From JBDHXE01 sp035445085 (lineage in GTDB: Bacteria > Bacteroidota > Ignavibacteria > Kapaibacteriales > UBA2268), in assembly GCA_035445085.1 (NCBI GenBank), contig DAOMQA010000021.1, positions 1 through 41,852 of the forward strand: a stretch of DNA of 41,852 bases. Direction: 5' to 3'. Under the pieces are notes generated by a model that was not told the DNA's origin, did not search any database, and saw nothing but the letters and a program-made list of their open reading frames with translations. The translations under genes and the position numbers were made by a program. Shown here piece after piece: positions 25,819 through 33,315 of the stretch; position 1 is the first letter of the stretch, and every line of letters starts with the position of its first letter.

Positions 25819-26670
25819 ATGAAAAAAGAAATTGTTTATAAACTAACCGAAAACTTCGAGGATTTTTTACACAAAACAGAAGATGGAATAGAATTTTGGT
25901 TAGCCAGAGATTTACAGCATTTACTCGGTTATGGCAAATGGGATAATTTTCAAAATGTTATAAGCAAAGCAAAAACTGCTTGTGAAATATCAGGACAGGA
26001 TATTGCAGACCATTTTGCCGATGTCGGGAAAATGGTTGAGATTGGTTCGGGAGCACAAAAAGAAATTGATGATGTAATGCTAACTCGTTTTGCCTGTTAC
26101 TTAATTGCTCAAAATGGTGACCCAAGAAAAGAACAAATTGCTTTTGCCCAAACTTATTTTGCCATTCAAACAAGAAAAGCTGAACTCATTGAGCAAAAAA
26201 TATTAGAAATTGAAAGGGTACAAGCAAGAAACAAATTAGCCGAAACCGAAAAAGAACTCTCACACGTTATTTTTCAGCAAACAGGAGGAAACGAAAACTT
26301 TGCTTTAATCAGAAGCAAAGGCGACCAGGCTTTATTTAATAGAACTACGCAACAAATGAAGGATAAATGGGGCATAAAGAACAAACCTTTAGCCGATTTT
26401 ATGCCAACCATTTTGCTAAAAGCCAAAGATTTTGCTACCGAAATTACCATTTTCAATGCCAAACAAAAGCAAATGAAAACCGAAAATCAAATTTCTTACG
26501 AGCATATTACGAATAATAAAACGGTTAGAAATACCTTGATTTCTCGTGGTATTGTTCCCGAGAACTTGCCACCAGAAGAAGATGTGAAAAAGATTGAACG
26601 CAAATTAAAATCCGAAGAAGTTAAGTCATTAAAAGAAAACAAAGGATTTAAAAACAACAACGAAGAATAG
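25819..26670 (+). CDS. dinD: DNA-damage-inducible protein D (DinD-like)
   Basis: The 283-residue protein matches DinD along its length, beginning with a BRO-N-like fold (FWLARDLQHLLGYGKWDNF) and the VMLTRFACYLIAQNGDPRK and FNRTTQQMKDKWGI blocks. In E. coli DinD is induced by the SOS response and inhibits RecA filament action. It starts 9 bases after res and ends 1 base before the mod ATG, so it is an integral member of the operon. Its role in a restriction cassette is not established. It could restrain RecA while breaks made by Res are repaired, or protect the host during entry, both of which are inference. No LexA-type box was recognised. Confidence 0.9.
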   Translation: MKKEIVYKLTENFEDFLHKTEDGIEFWLARDLQHLLGYGKWDNFQNVISKAKTACEISGQDIADHFADVGKMVEIGSGAQKEIDDVMLTRFACYLIAQNGDPRKEQIAFAQTYFAIQTRKAELIEQKILEIERVQARNKLAETEKELSHVIFQQTGGNENFALIRSKGDQALFNRTTQQMKDKWGIKNKPLADFMPTILLKAKDFATEITIFNAKQKQMKTENQISYEHITNNKTVRNTLISRGIVPENLPPEEDVKKIERKLKSEEVKSLKENKGFKNNNEE

Positions 26671-26671
26671 T

Positions 26672-28687
26672 ATGGCAGAACAAGATTTTATAAAAGCAGG
26701 ATTTACGGTTGTTGGAACAGAAAACAACGAAAACAAATTGTTGAGTTTTCTGAAAGAGAACTACCCCAACGTAATCCGTGACACCGAAATAAACTTAGAA
26801 GAACTAAAAACCGTTTTGGGTTTGCCCATTGACGAAAAGGTAAACGGTTACGGACTAAACTTTGTAGGCAGAAACTTTGCCCGAGCTAAATATGCTCAAA
26901 AAACAGAAAAAGAACTCCGCTTGAACAGGTCATTGAGCAAGAATATTGACACTTCGACTTCGCTCAGTGCAGGCACTCAAAACTTAATATTGAAAGGCAA
27001 TAACCTCGACAGTCTTAAAATCCTAAAAAACCATTACAGCGGAAAAATCAAATGTATCTACATAGACCCGCCCTACAATACCACAAGTGATGAATTTGTT
27101 TATCCAGACAAATTCGACAAAGAAGAAGCCGAAGTATTAGGTTTAGCTAATTTAAGCGAAGACGACTTTGCAAGAATGGATTTTAGCTTTAAAACCAAAA
27201 AGAGTCACAACGGTTGGTTAGCGTTTATGTATCCTCGTTTGTTATTAGCAAGAGATTTATTGAGTAAAGATGGTGTTATTTTTATAAGCATTGACGACAA
27301 TGAGCAAGCCAATTTGAAATTGCTGTGCGATGATGTATTTGGTGAGGAGAATTTTGTAGCGAATTTGCCAACGATTATGAATTTAAAAGGTAACAATGAT
27401 GAATTTGCTTTTTCAGGAACTCACGAATACACCTTGGTTTATTGTAAAAACAAAGAACAAGCAAAATTTGGAGAGTTTTCTATAAAAGATGATGAAATTG
27501 AAGATTGGGAAACAGATGAATTAGGTTATTATAAAAAAGGTGCTAATTTGAAAGCAACAGGAACAAACGCACCACGAAACAAAAGACCAAACTTGTATTT
27601 TCCACTTTATATTACTTCTACAAATGAATGTTTTACTTCGAGAACAAATGAAAATGACATTGAAATTTATCCGATAACAAACAATGATGAAATGTCTTGG
27701 CGTTGGTCAAGAGAAAAATTCAATAATGAAAAACACAATTTAATTGTAGTTCAAGATGGAAGAAGTTTTTCAATTTATAAAAAGCAAAGACCAAGTTTAG
27801 GTGATATGCCTTCAAAAAAACCTAAAACAATTTTCTATAAACCCGAATATAGTAGTGGAAATGGGACACAACAAATAAAAGATTTGTTTAGTGATAAATT
27901 GTTTACCAATCCCAAACCTTTGAATTTGTTGAAAGATTTTTTTGAAATTGCAACCGACAAAAATTCTATTATCCTCGATTTCTTTGCAGGTTCAGGCACA
28001 ACAGGACACGCAGTAATGGAGCTCAATGCAGAAGATGCTTCGACAGGCTCAGCACCCGGCAACCGTAAATTTATTTTGTGCCAAATAGACGAGCCTATAA
28101 AAGAAGACAAATCTGCTTATAAATTTTGTATTGATAATAAGCTGCCACCGGTCATTAGCAGTATCACTATAGAGCGGCTAAGACGGGCAGGGGAGAGAAT
28201 CAAAAATAATCTGAACCATGATTTACCTGATTCCCGTGATTCAAATGATTTGTTTTCCGATAATCAAGGTAATCAAACTAATCAAAACAATCATAGTTCA
28301 GACAACAATCAAAAAAATCATAGTTTAGATATTGGCTTTAAAGTGTTTGACAGTGTAGAAGCACCAACATTAAAAGTTGATGAAACAACAGGACAAATTT
28401 CAATAACTGAAAATGAAACAGACGCTTTAAGTCGCATTTACAATATGATTTTCACGGTTGGTTTAGACGAGCCAACACAAGTTCCCGAAGAAGTTGTAAA
28501 AGATTGCATTTACCGTATCGGCAATCATTACTACATAACTAACAGCGAGAAAATTGCAAGTAACGATTATTCCAATGCTATTAAGGCTTCGGCAGGCTCA
28601 AACGGTAAAGTATTTATTGATGGTTGGACAGCCAGCCTAAATGGAACTTTGCAGAATTATAAAGAAGATGTGAAAATTGTGTTTTAA
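26672..28687 (+). CDS. mod: Type III N6-adenine DNA methyltransferase, Mod subunit
   Basis: Mod recognises and methylates the target site, and supplies specificity to Res. Motif IV is DPPYN at 132-136 and motif I is FFAGSGTT near 434-442, which is the beta-class order of type III Mods. The target-recognition region lies between them. At 671 residues it is normal to slightly long. In the C-terminal linker, around residues 514-553, an in-frame stretch rich in Asn, Ser and Asp is encoded by the TGATT/AATCA repeat array at 28210-28330. Three CTTCGAC-type elements also lie inside the gene (26952-26967, 28038-28052, 28587-28600). The frame is intact, so the enzyme is probably still functional. Part of its 5' end is duplicated, in decayed form, at 29331-29588. 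Confidence 0.95.
   Translation: MAEQDFIKAGFTVVGTENNENKLLSFLKENYPNVIRDTEINLEELKTVLGLPIDEKVNGYGLNFVGRNFARAKYAQKTEKELRLNRSLSKNIDTSTSLSAGTQNLILKGNNLDSLKILKNHYSGKIKCIYIDPPYNTTSDEFVYPDKFDKEEAEVLGLANLSEDDFARMDFSFKTKKSHNGWLAFMYPRLLLARDLLSKDGVIFISIDDNEQANLKLLCDDVFGEENFVANLPTIMNLKGNNDEFAFSGTHEYTLVYCKNKEQAKFGEFSIKDDEIEDWETDELGYYKKGANLKATGTNAPRNKRPNLYFPLYITSTNECFTSRTNENDIEIYPITNNDEMSWRWSREKFNNEKHNLIVVQDGRSFSIYKKQRPSLGDMPSKKPKTIFYKPEYSSGNGTQQIKDLFSDKLFTNPKPLNLLKDFFEIATDKNSIILDFFAGSGTTGHAVMELNAEDASTGSAPGNRKFILCQIDEPIKEDKSAYKFCIDNKLPPVISSITIERLRRAGERIKNNLNHDLPDSRDSNDLFSDNQGNQTNQNNHSSDNNQKNHSLDIGFKVFDSVEAPTLKVDETTGQISITENETDALSRIYNMIFTVGLDEPTQVPEEVVKDCIYRIGNHYYITNSEKIASNDYSNAIKASAGSNGKVFIDGWTASLNGTLQNYKEDVKIVF
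28210..28330 (+). repeat. TGATT/AATCA inverted array A, inside mod
   Basis: Starting with TCTGAACCATGATT, TGATT occurs at 28219, 28228, 28237 and 28246, exactly 9 bases apart. After an 11-base spacer AATCA occurs at 28262, 28271, 28280 and 28289, again 9 apart, and ends in AATCATAGTTCAGAC (28289-28303). Two more AATCA units at 28307 and 28316 end in AATCATAGTTTAGAT. The 9-base period preserves the mod reading frame. Confidence 0.93.
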
Positions 28688-28720
28688 ATTATTAAGCAAT
28701 AAAGCGTCTTAAACTATGAT

Positions 28721-28851
28721 GTCTGAACTATGATTACATATGATTTTTATGATTTCGGTGATTTACAAATGGCAAAAAGAATTAATTAAATGGCAAATAA
28801 AAATATACAATCAGGGCAATCAAACGAATCAAAAAAATCATTGGTTCAGAC
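28721..28851 (+). repeat. TGATT/AATCA inverted array B, start of the GxxExxY gene
   Basis: Starting with GTCTGAACTATGATT, TGATT occurs at 28731, 28741, 28750 and 28759. AATCA follows at 28809, 28818, 28827 and 28836, then TTGGTTCAGAC at 28841-28851. The inner gap of 45 bases holds the start codon of the GxxExxY gene. The array thus has four units on each side, as array A does. Confidence 0.93.
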
Positions 28852-29242
28852 GGCTTACAAATACTCAGAACTTACATCTAAAATTATTGGCTGTGCAATG
28901 ACAGTTCATAAAAGATTAGGCAACGGCTTTCAAGAAGTAATCTATCAACGTGCTTTGGAAATTGAAATGAGATTAGAAGATTTGGAGTTTAACCGAGAGT
29001 TTGAAATGCCAATATTTTACAGAGAACTGCAAATTGGCACTCGAAGAGTAGATTTTTTAGTTGAAGGAAGTGTTTCGGTCGAATTAAAAGCCATAACTAA
29101 ACTTGAAGATGTACATTTTGCACAAGCAATTAATTATTTAGAAGCATACAATTTAGAAATAGGTTTACTTATCAATTTTGGAGAAAATAGTTTGAATTTC
29201 AAGCGACTAACTAATAAGAAATTTAAATCGCCTAAACAATGA
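28790..29242 (+). CDS. GxxExxY protein (PD-(D/E)XK-like nuclease family)
   Basis: The 150-residue protein carries the family signature G46-F-Q-E49-V-I-Y52 (GNGFQEVIYQRAL) and a later VDF...VELK block (Asp88, Glu98, Lys100) that fits a PD-(D/E)xK nuclease fold. Residues 25-140 match the usual family length of 120-130. The first 20 residues (NIQSGQSNESKKS) are encoded by the AATCA units of array B and are probably not part of the ancestral protein. The stop codon TGA belongs to the first TGATT of array C. The function of the family is not known; nuclease activity is inference from the motif. It is the only gene between mod and the mod remnant and is bounded by repeats on both sides. Confidence 0.9.
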   Translation: MANKNIQSGQSNESKKSLVQTAYKYSELTSKIIGCAMTVHKRLGNGFQEVIYQRALEIEMRLEDLEFNREFEMPIFYRELQIGTRRVDFLVEGSVSVELKAITKLEDVHFAQAINYLEAYNLEIGLLINFGENSLNFKRLTNKKFKSPKQ

Positions 29243-29329
29243 TTCATTTGATTTATATGATTGCAATGAAAGAATTAATAAATAAATCAGAGTAATCAAG
29301 TTAATCATAAAACAAATCATAGTTCAGAC
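29240..29329 (+). repeat. TGATT/AATCA array C, after the GxxExxY gene
   Basis: TGATT occurs at 29240, 29249 and 29258 (period 9), and AATCA at 29285, 29294, 29303 and 29315, ending in AATCATAGTTCAGAC at 29315-29329. The left terminus is decayed (CCTAAACAATGATT). The TGA of the first unit is the stop codon of the GxxExxY gene. The right terminus matches that of arrays A and D. Confidence 0.9.
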
Positions 29330-29330
29330 A

Positions 29331-29588
29331 ATGGAAGATTTTATAAACGCAGGATTTACGGTTGTTGGCACAGAAAACAACCCACTACCACAATTCAACA
29401 GCCTACGTGAGTTGCAAGATTTTATCAGAATGAATAATCTTGATGACGAGGCTACGCTTGAAAATCACAGTAATCAAGTTAATCATAAAAAATCATAGTT
29501 CAGACAATATTAACCCTGCCAGAATCCGAAAAAGTAAACGGTTACGGCTTAAACTTTGTAGGCAGAAACTTCGCCCGTGCTAAATATG
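29331..29588 (+). pseudogene. Broken 5' end of a second mod gene
   Basis: Two pieces match the start of mod. The stretch 29337-29381 differs from 26684-26728 at 2 of 45 positions, and 29534-29588 differs from 26840-26894 at 4 of 55. Both have the spacing of the N-terminal region of mod, but the middle differs (PLPQFNSLRELQDFI in place of the intact gene's residues), so it is a remnant of a related allele rather than a recent copy. Array D (29463-29505) interrupts it with a stop and a frameshift: the first piece ends at NHKKS, and the second continues as LTLPESEKVNGYG in another frame. The rest of the gene is missing. The match ends at the likely right edge of the cassette, 6 bases before the host gene stop. 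Confidence 0.85.
29463..29505 (+). repeat. Half array D (AATCA units only)
   Basis: AATCA occurs at 29463, 29472, 29481 and 29491 and ends in AATCATAGTTCAGAC (29491-29505). Three of the units keep the 9-base period. There is no TGATT arm before it, so this is one side of the element found complete in A and B. It lies within the mod remnant and disrupts it. Confidence 0.88.
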
Positions 29589-29593
29589 TTCTA

Positions 29594-30901
29594 TTAGCCC
29601 ATACTAAACTTAGATAAGCAGTATGATGCAAAGAGCAGATTATAAGTTAAAAAAACACCAATTATATGTATTACTATGTCGTTACGTCTGAAGATTTTAT
29701 AATTATTAAACCCATAAGCAATTATTAGAGATATTGGCGCAAGTAATAACAACAAATACCTACCTTGTGCTTGCGCATAAGCAAAAGCAAACCACGCAAC
29801 TAAGCCTAAATTGGTAATTATAGTTAGTATCATTGTAATTAAAAATTCCTTTTCTTGTCTTTCAAGGCTGTGATAGCTACTTAATACTTCTTTCCTATAT
29901 TTTATATATCCGAATGCAGAGAACAAAAATATTATGCCACCTACAACCCCAAATCTTCCTCCAATGTCATTGAACATTCCTGCAATAGACCAAAAAGAAA
30001 TTTGTAAGTAAATCATCGAAGAATAAATACACTTCCAAATCGAATCCCAATAATACGGCACGTTTACAACATCTGCCGCTGTGAGGCTGCCATATATAAT
30101 TAAATTTCTGACTATCATAGGTATCCAAAATATTATCCCTATTGCAATAGTAATGAATGTGTTTGTAATGGAATTCCAATTTCTATTTTTCTTAAAGAAT
30201 TTGTACAAAAATATAAGCCCAAAATAAACGAAAATTATTGCTGCTAATAGTTTTGTAAGTATTGCTAAGCCCAATATAACACCCATTAAAATAGCATTCT
30301 TCTTAGTGGACTCTCTTGTAGATAAATAAAGTAAAATATTAGCAAACACTATAATTAGGTTATCATTATTAATAGTTGAACTGATAAAAATATAAGTAGG
30401 CAAAAGAGAGAATATAGTAATTGTTAATATCTTAATAGCAAAGTTGTTGAACTTAATAGTTTCTATAAATTTAATAGAAAAGTATGTAGAAATAAACCAA
30501 AAGAAAACAGAAGTAATTCTTAATATTTTAACCGAAGTATTTAAGTCAGCCCCCATAAGTGTAGAGATTTTATAAAAAGGAGCTAATATTATATAATATA
30601 AAGGCGGTTGATAATACTCCCATTCATTGCTGATATCTCCCATTTTAACTGTATGTATGGGTAATGCGTAGTGTTCTGACAAGTATTTGACAAAATTAAA
30701 GTGAGATTGTGCATCTGGTGCCCAAAATAAAGGAGTAAAGATTACATATATAAGATGTGTCGCTAATCCAATTGTTAGAATAGTAACAATTAACTCTTTG
30801 TATGTATAGTTTTTTTTTTGATTTCTTCGATAAAGTAAATACCATATTGTTGCCGAAACAAATAAGGCAAGTGAGGCATAAGTTATTGTTAATATATCCA
30901 T
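29594..30901 (-). CDS. Multi-pass membrane protein, GT39/DUF2142-like glycosyltransferase
   Basis: The 435-residue protein has at least ten predicted membrane helices. An early extracytoplasmic loop contains PDAQSHFNFVKYLSEH followed by EWEYYQPPLYYI, the pattern of a family of lipid-linked sugar transferases (GT39/ArnT-like and DUF2142). The Asp and the QPPLYY motif are the conserved parts. It should move a sugar from a polyprenyl phosphate carrier to a substrate outside the membrane; donor and acceptor are unknown. The gene ends 6 bases from the edge of the cassette, and its C-terminal end reads normally, so the insertion does not seem to have cut it. Confidence 0.75.
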   Translation of the reverse strand: MDILTITYASLALFVSATIWYLLYRRNQKKNYTYKELIVTILTIGLATHLIYVIFTPLFWAPDAQSHFNFVKYLSEHYALPIHTVKMGDISNEWEYYQPPLYYIILAPFYKISTLMGADLNTSVKILRITSVFFWFISTYFSIKFIETIKFNNFAIKILTITIFSLLPTYIFISSTINNDNLIIVFANILLYLSTRESTKKNAILMGVILGLAILTKLLAAIIFVYFGLIFLYKFFKKNRNWNSITNTFITIAIGIIFWIPMIVRNLIIYGSLTAADVVNVPYYWDSIWKCIYSSMIYLQISFWSIAGMFNDIGGRFGVVGGIIFLFSAFGYIKYRKEVLSSYHSLERQEKEFLITMILTIITNLGLVAWFAFAYAQAQGRYLLLLLAPISLIIAYGFNNYKIFRRNDIVIHIIGVFLTYNLLFASYCLSKFSMG

Positions 30902-31064
30902 TTTTAATTATAAATTTAACATATTCGGTATTAAAGCATGTAATATAATACAATATAATACAATTTACAAGTAACAGCCCATAAAATAAGCTTATTTTAT
31001 TAAATCTTTACATCACTAAATCTATTATTATCATAGATTTGTTTAATAAAAAAAATGTAAAAAT

Positions 31065-31095
31065 TTTGTTATTTAAGATAAAAGTATTATTTTTG
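31065..31095 (+). promoter_or_regulatory. fusA: Bacteroidota-type promoter for fusA
   Basis: TTTG at 31065-31068 is followed after 19 bases by TATTTTTG at 31088-31095. This matches TTTG-N19-TAnnTTTG. The start codon at 31153 is 57 bases downstream. The leader is AT-rich. The rest of 30902-31152 contains only low-complexity A/T sequence. Confidence 0.75.
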
Positions 31096-31152
31096 CTGTT
31101 CTGTATAGGATTTTTTTGAAAATAAGATTTTAATTATTAATTGGTATATTAA

Positions 31153-33237
31153 ATGGATCTCTCGAAAGTAAGAAATTTTGGTATCTCTGCCCATATTGAC
31201 TCGGGCAAGACTACATTGAGTGAAAGAATATTATTCTTCACAGGTAAAATTCACCAGATAGTAGAAGTAAGAAGTAAGACTGGTGCTGGTCCTACAATGG
31301 ATTCTATGGATTTGGAAAGAGAAAAAGGTATTACAATTCAATCTGCTGCAACTTATTGTACGTGGAAAGATTATCAAATCAACCTAATCGATACTCCAGG
31401 ACACATCGATTTTACTGTAGAGGTAGAACGTGCCTTAAGAGTATTAGATGGTGCTGTATTGGTATTATGTTCTGTAGCAGGTGTGCAATCGCAATCTATT
31501 ACTGTAGACAGACAAATGCGCCGCTATAATGTGCCTAGAGTAGCTTTTATTAACAAAGCTGACAGATCTGGCGCAAACCCTGATAGAGTTGTAGAGCAAT
31601 TAAGAGATAAATTGCACCACCATCCTGTAATGGTTGTGATGCCTATCGGTGTAGAAGAAAAATTTGAGGGAGTGATAGATTTAATTAAAATGAAAGCAGT
31701 TTACTACAAAGGTGTTAGCGGTGAAGACCTTGTAGAAACTACGATACCAGACCATTTATTAGAAGAAGCTAAGAAACGTAGAGCTACTATGATTGAAAGT
31801 ATCTCTGATTTTGATGATGTAATTGCAGAAAAATTCTTAGGTGATGAAGAAATTTCTATTGACGAATTATATGCTGCTATCAGAAAAGCTACTATTGATT
31901 TGCATATTACCCCTGTGTTTGTTGGTACAGCAAAAATGAACAAAGGTATTCAAACATTATTAGATGGTGTAGGTCATTTCTTACCTTCTCCACTTGATGT
32001 TAAAAATTATGGCTTAGACAGAGATAAAAATGAGGAAAAGATAGAATTATTGTCTGATCCTAATGCTCCAGCTGTTGGTTTAGCTTTCAAATTAGAAGAT
32101 GGGCGATATGGTCAGCTTACTTATATGAGAATTTACCAAGGAACAATCAAAAAAGGTGATTTTATAGTAAATATGAGTAATGGCAAAAAAGTAAAAGTTC
32201 CACGCTTAGTAAGAATGCACGCAAGTGAAATGCACGATATCGAAGAAGCAACAGCTGGCGATATTATTGCTACATTTGGTATTGATTGTGCTTCTGGTGA
32301 TACTTTTACGGATGGTTCTGTTAATATCTCTATGACATCTATGTTCGTTCCCGCACCAGTTGTGGAATTATCGGTAGCTCCAAAAGAAAAATCAGGTTTA
32401 GTGAATTTTTCTAAAGCTATGAATCGATTCCAAAAAGAAGATCCTACCTTTAGAGTTTCACGCGATGAAGATAGTGGCGAAACAATCATTAAAGGTATGG
32501 GTGAACTTCACTTAGAAATTTATATCGAACGTATTAAAAGAGAGTATAATTGCGAAGTGTTAGTTGGACGCCCTCGTGTAGCTTACCGTGAAGCTATTGG
32601 TAGAGCTGCAGAATATGACTATACTCACAAAAAACAAACAGGTGGTTCAGGTCAATTTGGTCGTGTAGCTGGTAGTATAGAGCCACTTCCATTAGATCAG
32701 CAAGAAACTTATGAATTTAAGAATAATATCGTGGGTGGTGCTATTCCTAAAGAATATATACCTGCTTGCGATAAAGGTTTTTCTGAACAAGTACAAGAAG
32801 GCTTCTTAATTGGGCAACCTCTCGTTGGTATTAAAGTAAATTTAAATGACGGTTCGTTCCACGCTGTGGACTCTTCTGAAATGGCATTTAAAACTGCTGC
32901 AAAAATGGCTATGAGAGAAGCATTAGCAAAAGCTAATCCTATTATCTTAGAGCCAATTATGAAATTAGAAACTTCTGCCCCAGATGAATTCCAAGGCGTT
33001 GTTATTGGACAGATAAACCAGAGACGTGGTATTATTCATAATACAAAATCGGACGCTGGTTATGTGGTTGTAGAAGCTGAAGTACCTTTAAAAGATATGT
33101 TTGGCTATTCAGGTGACTTACGTTCAGTAACACAAGGTAAAGGCGAGTTTACTATGGAATTTTTCAAATATCAAGCTGTGCCAAAAAATATTCAAGAAGA
33201 AATTATTAAAGAATATAAAGAACGCGAAAACAAGTAA
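31153..33237 (+). CDS. fusA: Elongation factor G, mitochondrial/spd type
   Basis: EF-G moves tRNAs and mRNA through the ribosome using GTP. The 694-residue protein has the GTPase motifs AHIDSGKTT (13-21), DTPGH and NKAD, and five domains in normal order. Several blocks agree with the mitochondrial EF-G1 and spd-EF-G1 branch rather than ordinary bacterial EF-G: AHIDSGKT in place of AHIDAGKT, GVQSQSITVDRQMRRYNVPR, FGIDCASGDTFTD and LKDMFGYSGDLRS. In organisms with this type, a second EF-G (spd-EF-G2) recycles ribosomes and this one only translocates. No second copy is visible in the window. Here it has its own promoter and ends in a strong terminator, with no S7/S12 genes beside it, which is unusual for fusA. 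Confidence 0.95.
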   Translation: MDLSKVRNFGISAHIDSGKTTLSERILFFTGKIHQIVEVRSKTGAGPTMDSMDLEREKGITIQSAATYCTWKDYQINLIDTPGHIDFTVEVERALRVLDGAVLVLCSVAGVQSQSITVDRQMRRYNVPRVAFINKADRSGANPDRVVEQLRDKLHHHPVMVVMPIGVEEKFEGVIDLIKMKAVYYKGVSGEDLVETTIPDHLLEEAKKRRATMIESISDFDDVIAEKFLGDEEISIDELYAAIRKATIDLHITPVFVGTAKMNKGIQTLLDGVGHFLPSPLDVKNYGLDRDKNEEKIELLSDPNAPAVGLAFKLEDGRYGQLTYMRIYQGTIKKGDFIVNMSNGKKVKVPRLVRMHASEMHDIEEATAGDIIATFGIDCASGDTFTDGSVNISMTSMFVPAPVVELSVAPKEKSGLVNFSKAMNRFQKEDPTFRVSRDEDSGETIIKGMGELHLEIYIERIKREYNCEVLVGRPRVAYREAIGRAAEYDYTHKKQTGGSGQFGRVAGSIEPLPLDQQETYEFKNNIVGGAIPKEYIPACDKGFSEQVQEGFLIGQPLVGIKVNLNDGSFHAVDSSEMAFKTAAKMAMREALAKANPIILEPIMKLETSAPDEFQGVVIGQINQRRGIIHNTKSDAGYVVVEAEVPLKDMFGYSGDLRSVTQGKGEFTMEFFKYQAVPKNIQEEIIKEYKERENK

Positions 33238-33255
33238 TTGTGGCGTGTAAAAGTT

Positions 33256-33295
33256 AAATGGGGTAATCAGTATTATTGATTACCCCATTTTTTTT
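33256..33295. terminator. Strong terminator after fusA
   Basis: AAATGGGGTAATCA (33256-33269) pairs perfectly with TGATTACCCCATTT (33277-33290), 14 pairs around a 7-base loop, followed by T to 33295. On the minus strand the stem is also followed by T-rich sequence, and the adenylate kinase gene ends 21 bases away, so it probably serves both. Confidence 0.93.
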
Positions 33296-33315
33296 GTTCA
33301 ATTGAATGAATATTG

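Noticed and set aside
28210..29505. TGATT/AATCA arrays as a CRISPR array
   Set aside because: The repeated unit is 5 bases with 4-base gaps, there are no 25-40 base repeats or spacers, and no cas gene is near.
22656..29593. An insertion sequence carrying the restriction cassette
   Set aside because: No transposase gene, terminal inverted repeats or target duplication could be found at either edge.
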